Assembly (NCBI GenBank): GCA_900555715.1
Contig: USMC01000020.1
Span: forward strand, 1-46,910
DNA length: 46,910 nt
Source: an uncultured Porphyromonadaceae bacterium
GTDB taxonomy: Bacteria > Bacteroidota > Bacteroidia > Bacteroidales > Muribaculaceae
Direction of reading: 5' to 3'
The notes under the pieces are model-generated. The model did no database searches and was not told where the DNA came from. It worked only from the letters and a program-made list of their open reading frames with translations. Both the position numbers and the translations under genes were made by a program. Shown one piece after another: positions 32,809 to 40,608 of this stretch. Position 1 is the first letter of the stretch, and every line of letters begins with the position of its first letter.

Positions 32809-35545
32809 ACAGAACTCCTCACATTCCGCTTTGAGAGCGTTACTTCTCTACATTTTCGTGTTTGTGGCAGCAATGATGCTGGCACTCGTGACCGACACCT
32901 CTCAGCAAGGTGCCGGTTTCGACACACCTGTGGAGGTGCCGGCGGTTCTTGCGTCCGACAGCGCATCCGACACTATGCTCGTCATTCCCGCCGACAGCAG
33001 TGCGCTTCCGCGGAAATCGCGTGTCGTATACACCAAGACCGATCTTGACGCTGCGGTCGATTTCTCCGCCTCCGACTCCATGCTCATCATCAGGCGTGAT
33101 TCAGCGTTCATGTATGGCGACGGCAGCGTCAAATATGGCGACATACAGCTTGACGCGGCAGAGATTCAGATGGATCTTAAGGACAATACTGTCTATGCCC
33201 TGGGGCGTGTCGATTCCGACTCGATCATAGGAAAACCAGTCTTCACCGAGAGCGGCACGGCCTACGAGGCGAAGACGATGCGCTATAACTTCAAGACCGA
33301 GAAAGGTTTTATAACCAATGTCGTCACACAGCAGGGAGAAGGCTACCTTACCGGAGGAAGCACCAAGAAAAGCGACGACAACGATTTCTATCTCCGTAAC
33401 GGTCGATACACCACCTGCGACAACCACGAGCACCCGCATTTCTATTTTCAGATGACAAAGGCGAAAGTGCGCCCGGGCAAGAATATCGTCGTCGGTCCGA
33501 CATATATGGTTCTTGCCGGTCTGCCGCTGCCGCTTGCCGTTCCGTTCGGCTACTTCCCGTTTACCGACAAGTATGCTTCCGGTATCATTGTCCCGACCTT
33601 CGGCGACGACTACAACCGCGGTTTCTATCTTGCCGACGGCGGTTATTATTTCGCCATCAGCGACAATATCGACCTTGCGCTTACCGGCGAGATATACACA
33701 AAAGGAAGCTGGGGACTGCGCGCCACATCGACATACGCAAAAAGATATAAGTACTCAGGCAACTTCAATGTGAGCTACCTGAAAACAATATCGGGCGAAA
33801 AAGGCTCGCCCGACTATTCGCAGCAGACCAACTTCCAGGTTCTCTGGAGTCACTCTCAGGACTCGAAGGCAAACCCAAACATGAACTTCTCGGCGAGCGT
33901 CAACTTTGCGACGTCGGGATATTCGCGCAACGACCTCAATGCCTATTATTCACCGTCGTTCACAGAGAATACGAAGAGCTCCACAATCAATATGACGTAC
34001 CGCTTCCCCGGAACAAAATGGAGCCTCTCGACAACGTTCAACATCAACCAGCGTACGCAGGATTCGACACTTTCGGTGTCGTTCCCCAACCTGACAGTGA
34101 CGCTTTCGCAGCTGTATCCATTCAAGCGCAAGAAGGCTATCGGAGCTGAGAAATGGTATGAAAAAATCAAGCTGTCGTACACCGGTCTTCTCCAGAACTC
34201 GCTCACTGCCAAGCAGGACGTGTTTTTCAAGAAAAGTCTTATAAAGGACTGGCGCAATGCCTTAAGCCACAGGATTCCCATTTCGGCGACATTCAATGTG
34301 CTCAATTATATCAACATCACCCCGTCGATCAACCTCAACGACCGCATGTACTCCAACAAGGTGAACCGCAGCTGGGATGCCGAGCGGGGCATTGAACGCA
34401 TGGACACCACCTATGGTTTCTATAATGTGTGGGATTTTCAGGCGAGCGTTTCCATGGACACGAAAATCTACGGTTTCTTCCAGCCTCTCGGCTTCCTCGG
34501 AAAGAAAATCAAGATGATACGCCACGTGCTGACACCGTCGCTGTCGTTCAGCGGTGCTCCCGATTTCGGGTCGTCGTTCTTCGGCTATTACGGGCAGTAC
34601 AGCTATGTGGACAGCCGCGGCGCACAGCAGGTGCGCAAGTACAGCAAGTTCCCTAACGCGCTCTACGGCGTGCCGTCGCAAGGAAAGACCGGCTCGATTT
34701 CGCTAAGCCTTTCCAACAACGTCGAGATGAAGGTGAAGACCGATAACGATTCCGTAGGCGAGAAGAAAGTGTCGCTCATCGAGAATCTTAGCATCAGCCA
34801 GAGCTACAATATCGCCGCCGACTCGCTGCGCTTCAGCGACATCAACACGTCGCTTATGCTCCGTCTGACAAAGGGCTTCAATCTCAACCTTTCGGCGGCG
34901 TGGGACCCGTATATGTACGCTCTCAACGAGTCCGGCACTCCTGTGAAGGTCAATAAGCTCCGTATCGGACACGGAAAGGGCTTCGGACGACTCATGCGCA
35001 CAGGTACATCGTTCAGCTATACTTTCAACAACGATACTTTCAAGAAAAAGAAGAAAGACGATGCCGGCAAGGACGGACAGAACGACGAGAATACCGGCGG
35101 CGCCGAGAACGAGCGCAACAGGCGCGACCAGCAGGACGACCACGACAATCCTACTGAGATGTCGGAAAACGGATATGCGAAATGGACGGTGCCGTGGAGT
35201 CTGACGCTGAACTATTCGGTGAACTATTCCTACGGTGCGTTCAACAAGGAAAAACTTGAATATGACGGACGTATCACTCAGAATCTGTCGTTTTCGGGAA
35301 GCATACAGCCGACGAAGAACTGGAATTTCTCTTTCTCGGCGTCATATAATTTCGACACGCATAAGCTCGCCTACATGAACTGTAATGTGTCGCGCGACCT
35401 TCACTGTTTTACCATGCGGGCAAGCTTCGTTCCTGTAGGACCGTATAAGAGTTATAATTTTCACATATCCGTGAAGTCGGCTATGCTGTCAGACCTTAAA
35501 TACGACAAGCGTTCGTCGACAAGGAACGGCATCGACTGGTACTGA
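32783..35545 (+). CDS. lptD: LPS assembly outer-membrane protein LptD
   Basis: This is the outer-membrane barrel that inserts LPS into the surface leaflet. The open frame gives 920 residues from GTG 32783. That codon lies in the loop of the fabG terminator, and a TTG at 32831 (904 residues) gives a cleaner signal segment (LRALLLYIFVFVAAMMLALV), so the start is uncertain. An OstA/LptA-like domain occupies about 70-190 (FMYGDGSVKYGDIQLDAAEI). The large barrel follows, with an acidic/basic low-complexity loop at about 750-800. Cysteines that could form disulfides occur in TTCDNHEH and in MNCNVSRDLHCFTM near the C-terminus. It converges on the MATE gene. Confidence 0.9.
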   Translation: MSGNTFVFLQNSSHSALRALLLYIFVFVAAMMLALVTDTSQQGAGFDTPVEVPAVLASDSASDTMLVIPADSSALPRKSRVVYTKTDLDAAVDFSASDSMLIIRRDSAFMYGDGSVKYGDIQLDAAEIQMDLKDNTVYALGRVDSDSIIGKPVFTESGTAYEAKTMRYNFKTEKGFITNVVTQQGEGYLTGGSTKKSDDNDFYLRNGRYTTCDNHEHPHFYFQMTKAKVRPGKNIVVGPTYMVLAGLPLPLAVPFGYFPFTDKYASGIIVPTFGDDYNRGFYLADGGYYFAISDNIDLALTGEIYTKGSWGLRATSTYAKRYKYSGNFNVSYLKTISGEKGSPDYSQQTNFQVLWSHSQDSKANPNMNFSASVNFATSGYSRNDLNAYYSPSFTENTKSSTINMTYRFPGTKWSLSTTFNINQRTQDSTLSVSFPNLTVTLSQLYPFKRKKAIGAEKWYEKIKLSYTGLLQNSLTAKQDVFFKKSLIKDWRNALSHRIPISATFNVLNYINITPSINLNDRMYSNKVNRSWDAERGIERMDTTYGFYNVWDFQASVSMDTKIYGFFQPLGFLGKKIKMIRHVLTPSLSFSGAPDFGSSFFGYYGQYSYVDSRGAQQVRKYSKFPNALYGVPSQGKTGSISLSLSNNVEMKVKTDNDSVGEKKVSLIENLSISQSYNIAADSLRFSDINTSLMLRLTKGFNLNLSAAWDPYMYALNESGTPVKVNKLRIGHGKGFGRLMRTGTSFSYTFNNDTFKKKKKDDAGKDGQNDENTGGAENERNRRDQQDDHDNPTEMSENGYAKWTVPWSLTLNYSVNYSYGAFNKEKLEYDGRITQNLSFSGSIQPTKNWNFSFSASYNFDTHKLAYMNCNVSRDLHCFTMRASFVPVGPYKSYNFHISVKSAMLSDLKYDKRSSTRNGIDWY

Positions 35546-35551
35546 TTGCGT

Positions 35552-36991
35552 TCAGATCTCTTCGACAGGTTCCGGTGCTTCCGGAGTGCGTCCTGCCTTG
35601 AGCCATCTTCCCCATGCAAGGCGTACAAGGAATATGACTCCACGGAATGTCAGTTCGATACACATCGCTATCCATACACCTCTGAGCCCCATCGACGGCG
35701 CCATGAGAGCTGCCAGCGGTATGCGCACGAGCCATATGCTGCCGAAATTCATTATGGCGGGCAGCACGGTGTCGCCTACGCCGACGAATGCTCCGTATGC
35801 TACTATTGATGCGGCATACATCGGTTCCGCCCATGCTTCTATGCGCAGCACTTCGGCTCCGAGATCTATGATTCCGGGCACAGGCGACATTATCGACATC
35901 ATCCATTCGGCGCATACATACATCGCCACGCCCATTACCGACATTGTCGCTATTCCGACAAGTGTGGTGAGCCATGCGAACCGTTTCACGAGTCCGTAGC
36001 GGCGCGCTCCGTAGCATTGCCCGCATAGTGTCGTCGCCGCCTCGCCTATGCCGAAGCCAGGCATATAGCAGAGGCTTTCGGCGGTGACGGCAAAGGCATT
36101 CGCGGCTATCGCCACAACACCGAGCGGCGCTACAATGATTGTTATCGTGATTTGTGCACCGCAGAAAATGACATGTTCCAGCGTCATCGGCACAGCTATG
36201 CGCGCCGCACGGCTGAGAACTTTTCTTGTGGGTCTATAGCTTTTGGCAGCTTCTTCTCCGACGAGTTTCAGGTCGCTCTGCCGCCGGCATACCCAGTACA
36301 TCATCGCTCCGGCGCACAGGCATTCGGCGGCAACGGTGCCGAGAGCGGCGCCGAGTACCCCCAGTCCTGCACCCGGCATCACAAAATGAATGCCGGCGAC
36401 ATCGAGCTGGCGTGCAGGGAATATGAGCAGAAAGTTAAAGACAACATCAAGGGCGCACATGGCTATGTTGAATGCTGCCGGAACCTTCATGTTGCCGGCG
36501 CTGCGCAGCATTCCTCCTGCGAGGTAGTTCATTGCCAGAACAGGCATGGCGGCGACAAAGACAAGGAAGTAGACAGTGCTCTGCGGCGCTATTTCCTCCG
36601 AGCCTCCTAACCACAGCGGCAGATGCCATGCTATAGCTATGCCGGCGGCGGCGATGACCGCTCCTGCTATGGCGCATGCCACAATGCCCTGGCGGAGGAC
36701 AGCACGCGCGCCTTGCCTGTCGTTAGCTCCGAGGCGGTGCGCCACCTGGACGGAGAAGCCCATCGTTATCATCGACATCACTCCCCATGCCATCCACAGG
36801 CTGCTGTTCATGAGTCCGACAGATGCGGAAGCGTCGGCACCGAGACGTCCGACCATAGAGGCGTCGATATACTGCATCATAATTGTCGACAGCTGGGCAA
36901 TTATGGCGGGCACCGACAGCTTTGCTGTCAGAGCGAGCTGCTGCCTGAAACTTATCTTTTCTCCGAGTCGTATTTGCGATATATCTGCCAT
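35552..36991 (-). CDS. MATE-family multidrug/Na+ antiporter
   Basis: The protein has 479 residues with about twelve membrane segments in two similar halves, as in MATE exporters, which expel drugs or metabolites across the inner membrane using Na+ or H+. Family landmarks include SVPAIIAQLSTIMMQYIDAS near the N-terminus and YLAGGMLRSAGNMKVPAAFN in the middle. It ends 6 bp from lptD in convergent orientation, and no terminator is visible there. The ATG at 36991 is only 7 bases after a -7-like box. Confidence 0.93.
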   Translation of the reverse strand: MADISQIRLGEKISFRQQLALTAKLSVPAIIAQLSTIMMQYIDASMVGRLGADASASVGLMNSSLWMAWGVMSMITMGFSVQVAHRLGANDRQGARAVLRQGIVACAIAGAVIAAAGIAIAWHLPLWLGGSEEIAPQSTVYFLVFVAAMPVLAMNYLAGGMLRSAGNMKVPAAFNIAMCALDVVFNFLLIFPARQLDVAGIHFVMPGAGLGVLGAALGTVAAECLCAGAMMYWVCRRQSDLKLVGEEAAKSYRPTRKVLSRAARIAVPMTLEHVIFCGAQITITIIVAPLGVVAIAANAFAVTAESLCYMPGFGIGEAATTLCGQCYGARRYGLVKRFAWLTTLVGIATMSVMGVAMYVCAEWMMSIMSPVPGIIDLGAEVLRIEAWAEPMYAASIVAYGAFVGVGDTVLPAIMNFGSIWLVRIPLAALMAPSMGLRGVWIAMCIELTFRGVIFLVRLAWGRWLKAGRTPEAPEPVEEI

Positions 36992-36998
36992 TGCGCTG

Positions 36999-37006
36999 CA
37001 AAATTA
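36999..37006 (-). promoter_or_regulatory. Possible MATE promoter -7 box
   Basis: TAATTTTG on the minus strand ends 7 bases before the ATG, which would give an almost leaderless mRNA. No TTTG box is visible at the right distance. Confidence 0.35.
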
Positions 37007-37070
37007 GCGAAAATAGCCCGAACCGCCGTCTGCCGGAACGTCTTTTCTGATTACTGACCCTGGCGAACAT

Positions 37071-37102
37071 AAAAACAGCGGAGCGACAGATGCCGCTCCG
37101 CT
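37071..37102 (-). terminator. Terminator of the DUF4493/PCMD operon
   Basis: On the minus strand AGCGGAGCG pairs with CGCTCCGCT across an 8-base loop and is followed by GTTTTTATG. Confidence 0.88.
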
Positions 37103-37125
37103 GATATGATAGCCGGTATTCAGAA

Positions 37126-39321
37126 TCAGTAGACGAGCTCTACATCGTCGATCCACATTGTAGAGCCTTCGCCGCCCTGGAAGTAGTCGCCGTAGCGGCT
37201 TGCAGCAGCGACGAGGAAGATGCGTGTCGGAGTAGCGTTTTTCTTCACTTCGAGCGGGATTGTGATTTCAACAAGTCCGTCGCCTTCTGTGGCAGCGTCG
37301 AATATACGTTCGCCGAAGGCTACGATATTGGCGGCGTCTTTGTTGAAGAACTGCTGTGTCTTGGTGTTTACAACGGCGCTCCATACGGTTCCTTTATTTT
37401 CCTCGCCGTCATATACGGTAGTTACGTCATTGACAGAATCGTCGGTGAATCCCACGAAGATCTGACCGCTGTCGAGGGTCCCTTCAGGAACTTTATCGCC
37501 TGCGCCTTTTTTGCTGACAGCCGTGCCCGGGTTATATTTGACCCAGAGACGGACAGCTGTAGGAATCTTCCAGAAAGAACCGACGCAATCGCTGATCGGA
37601 CGTCCGAAGCCTGTGGCGCCGTTAGTGCCGAGCGTTTCAAGATACTGTCCGATAAAGAGGTTGCCGGCGGCAAATTTTCCAACCGCACCTACGCCGACGA
37701 ATTGCGACAGGAGCTTGACCGAGCGCGAGCCGCTGTGGGTATATTCGGCATCGGGAAGTGTCACGTTCTTCTTCATGGTAGCGGAACCGTGGTTGCCTGA
37801 ATCCCAGAAGCATTTGCCGCCGGGAGCATGTATGAGATATGCCTTGCCGGAAGTGTCCCATTCTTCGAAGCTGGCGTTGGGCAGCTGCATCGGGGTGAGG
37901 GTGCTGAATGATTCGGCTGTTGTGGTGACGAAACCGTCGCAGAGAGCTACGTATTCGTATGTCGCAGAAGGATTGAGTCCGGTGACGGTAGCTTCGAATA
38001 TAGCACCTTTACCCAGGGCACGGCTGACGGCGGCGCCTGCTATTTCGGTCCAGCTGTCGGTGCCTGTCTGACGGTAGCGGAAGCCGACGTTTTCTGTGCC
38101 GTCTTTGGCGACCTGTCCGCGGAGGACGGCGCTATCGAACGAAACGGCGCTTTCCTCAACGGGAAGGACGACTACAGGTGCGTCGCTGACAACGAATTTC
38201 AGCGTTCCCCGTGAGCTCTGTCCGTGGTTGTCGGTAGCGACGATGTCGAAGGCGTATTCGCCGTTGTCGAGCGATTTGGTGAGTATTTCCTCGAAGTTGA
38301 GCTGTATGAGCTGTCCTTCGGTGCCGGCGGGAGTCTTATCGACGTAGTTGATACCTTTCCCTGCAAACATGGTGCGACCCTCTTCGCTCATCTGGAGGAG
38401 GTCGATTTCGGTAAATTCACTGATTGTGGCGAGGTAGTCGCTGCTGAGGAGCAGGTTGTTGATTTTGTTGGCGCTGGTGACATAGACGCTTGTGCGGCCT
38501 ATGGTTCCTTTTTCGCCGGTTATGGCGTCGGCGAGCTTGAAACCGTAGCCTTCAAGCTTCGGAGGAGCGACGAGGTTCTCTTCCTGAGACACCTCAATCT
38601 CCTTCTTGTCGATGATGATTGTGAAAGTGGCGCCTCCGAGCTCGGATGTGCCCTCGGCGTATTTCACGTTGAGCACATATTCGGTGGCAGCCTCGGCATT
38701 GGCGATCGTGCCGGGAAATTCGAGTGTGCTGCCGTCGATCTGTGTTCCGCGGAGGGTATATGTGAGGTCGGTGTCGGTGCTGGGCATCATAAAGTAGCCT
38801 TTTGCGTCGCGATGTGCGTCGTCGAAGGCAAGGCTGCCGCGGCTGTGACCTACTTCCATGGAAATGTCGCCGAGGAGACTCTCAAGACCTTCCTGATAGT
38901 TGACTGAAACGACGACGTTCGCAATCTTGCAGACGAGGTTGACCGCTGTCTGGCTGCCGCTCGTTACATCGAACTCTTCACGTCCTTTGAAATAGCGGTC
39001 GACCCATGAGGCGGAGGCGGAGTCGCCTGTCCATGCCTCGGCGGTGTAGTGTCCGGAGAGGAGCTTGATTTCGGACGGTATCTCTTCGCCGGCGTTATAA
39101 CGGCGCACAAGACCCTTTTCGTTCGAAATCCATACCATAGTCTTGTCGATAAGTTCCTGCTCGGTGGCACGCGACACGACTTTGACGTCCGTGCTGACGG
39201 AAGTGCTGAGTTTCAGCGTGCCTTCTCCCGAGCCCATCGGCTCGTCGGATGTACATGAAGCAAGCGAGAGCGCCACTGTGGCGAGAACCGCTGCGTATAT
39301 GCTGTGTGAGGTCTTTTTCAT
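37126..39321 (-). CDS. DUF4493-PCMD surface lipoprotein
   Basis: The protein has 731 residues with a lipoprotein signal (VALSLASCTSDEP, Cys23), followed by acidic residues that may aid surface export. Residues about 35-235 are DUF4493 (LLSGHYTAEAWTGDSASASW). Bacterial Ig- or Fn3-like segments fill about 240-475. Residues about 480-731 form a PCMD domain with GKFAAGNLFIGQY, FGRPI, ASRYGDYFQGGEGS and the closing MWIDDVELVY. It closes the three-gene operon; its start overlaps the stop of the middle gene by 4 bases. The PCMD domain is close to that of the 10810-12375 protein. A role as adhesin or carbohydrate-binding surface protein is inference. Confidence 0.85.
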   Translation of the reverse strand: MKKTSHSIYAAVLATVALSLASCTSDEPMGSGEGTLKLSTSVSTDVKVVSRATEQELIDKTMVWISNEKGLVRRYNAGEEIPSEIKLLSGHYTAEAWTGDSASASWVDRYFKGREEFDVTSGSQTAVNLVCKIANVVVSVNYQEGLESLLGDISMEVGHSRGSLAFDDAHRDAKGYFMMPSTDTDLTYTLRGTQIDGSTLEFPGTIANAEAATEYVLNVKYAEGTSELGGATFTIIIDKKEIEVSQEENLVAPPKLEGYGFKLADAITGEKGTIGRTSVYVTSANKINNLLLSSDYLATISEFTEIDLLQMSEEGRTMFAGKGINYVDKTPAGTEGQLIQLNFEEILTKSLDNGEYAFDIVATDNHGQSSRGTLKFVVSDAPVVVLPVEESAVSFDSAVLRGQVAKDGTENVGFRYRQTGTDSWTEIAGAAVSRALGKGAIFEATVTGLNPSATYEYVALCDGFVTTTAESFSTLTPMQLPNASFEEWDTSGKAYLIHAPGGKCFWDSGNHGSATMKKNVTLPDAEYTHSGSRSVKLLSQFVGVGAVGKFAAGNLFIGQYLETLGTNGATGFGRPISDCVGSFWKIPTAVRLWVKYNPGTAVSKKGAGDKVPEGTLDSGQIFVGFTDDSVNDVTTVYDGEENKGTVWSAVVNTKTQQFFNKDAANIVAFGERIFDAATEGDGLVEITIPLEVKKNATPTRIFLVAAASRYGDYFQGGEGSTMWIDDVELVY

Positions 39322-40598
39322 CTTGCTATGAATGTAAGGGTTCTGGACACTTTTTTGCCTGTGTTGTCGACAACCTCGATAGTGAACGTGTGTGTGCCCT
39401 CGAAAGCTCCCAAAAGCGGCACAAGTTCTGTTATGTCGAACGGAACTTCGTTCTTGCCGAGCACCTGGTCGTTTACGTAGAAGCCTATCGACGCCAGATT
39501 GGACGCTGTCGTTTCATCGAGGTGCGCGAGGTCGAAGTTCATAGGCATCATCTCGCTGGCTGAAACGATGAAGCCTTCGTTCGTCGATTCTATGCCTACT
39601 TTGAAGTTTTCGATAGGTTCTTTGGACGTGACGGTCATGGCGTAGGTGTTGCCGTCGACAATTTCGTTAACTTTGTCGAAGCTCATGCCGTCGGATGGTG
39701 TGAACACAATCGTTTCTTCTGTCGGCGGTACGTCGGGCTTGTCGGGATCTTCTATCGGGTCTTCCTTGCCGGGACGGTCGCTGCTGTCGAGGAGGTCTTC
39801 TTCGACGGTGATGTTGCCGTCGACATCCTCGCCTGTCATGCTGGCGTCGAGCCCGATGCCGGTGTTAGGATCTATGGTGCCTACCTGATCGGGTATATCG
39901 GGGTTGTTCTTCGTTTTGAAAGTGAAGATGTAGTGATTGCCTTTCCTGACGTCGGTGACGAGGATGGCCTGCGTAGTCGCTACGCCGTCGATGCTGCCGG
40001 TGAATGTCACAACCATAGTGTTTGAGTTCTCGAGGGCTTCAAAGTAGCCTGAGCGGGTCTCTCCGGCGGTGAAGTCGAGCTTGCCTTCGTCGTTGGCTAC
40101 GACGGTCACCTTCGAGTCGGGGCTCATAAGCTTGACGAGGTCGTCTGCAAAGTTGACGGTGACGCGTATGTTGGCGAAGGAGCATGTCACTTCTCCGATG
40201 TTTGTGATTTCGCCGGCTGTGATGGTGAAGGCGGCGTTGCCGAGGAAATAGGGGGTGTCCCATGCCTGTTTCTCGACATCGTGAGACTTGACGGCGAGGG
40301 TATATTCTCCCGCGGGGAGGGTTACCACTTCGGGCATTTCGCTGTAGGTCCATGTCTTATACGGAGTGGCGTCGCCTTTCTTAGCGATTTCTACTTTGTA
40401 TGACGAGACGTCTGTAGCGTCGGCACGGCTTGAGCAGCTGCGGATTATCTTCTCGGCATCGTCGTTTTTGACGGTCATCGAGCTCAGTGCGGCAGTGCCT
40501 TCGCCTCCTGCGGCAGGCGGTGTCCATTCGCCGTCGCACGACGTCATGCCAACAGCGATGGCGCCGGCTGACAGGATGCTTAATATTTTGGTATTCAT
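39318..40598 (-). CDS. DUF4493 lipoprotein, middle gene of operon
   Basis: The protein has 426 residues with a lipoprotein signal (IAVGMTSCDGEW, Cys21). Residues about 60-230 are a DUF4493 domain (EVVTLPAGEYTLAVKSHDVE). An acidic, proline-rich linker follows at about 270-295 (DRPGKEDPIEDPDKPDVPP). Residues about 300-426 form an Ig-like segment (EETIVFTPSDGMSFDKVNEI) like those in its neighbours, but the PCMD domain is missing. The 4-base overlap with the next gene and the 10-bp gap from the previous one show one transcript. It may be a shorter assembly partner of the two large lipoproteins. Confidence 0.78.
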   Translation of the reverse strand: MNTKILSILSAGAIAVGMTSCDGEWTPPAAGGEGTAALSSMTVKNDDAEKIIRSCSSRADATDVSSYKVEIAKKGDATPYKTWTYSEMPEVVTLPAGEYTLAVKSHDVEKQAWDTPYFLGNAAFTITAGEITNIGEVTCSFANIRVTVNFADDLVKLMSPDSKVTVVANDEGKLDFTAGETRSGYFEALENSNTMVVTFTGSIDGVATTQAILVTDVRKGNHYIFTFKTKNNPDIPDQVGTIDPNTGIGLDASMTGEDVDGNITVEEDLLDSSDRPGKEDPIEDPDKPDVPPTEETIVFTPSDGMSFDKVNEIVDGNTYAMTVTSKEPIENFKVGIESTNEGFIVSASEMMPMNFDLAHLDETTASNLASIGFYVNDQVLGKNEVPFDITELVPLLGAFEGTHTFTIEVVDNTGKKVSRTLTFIAR

Positions 40599-40608
40599 TG
40601 CTTTTCTA

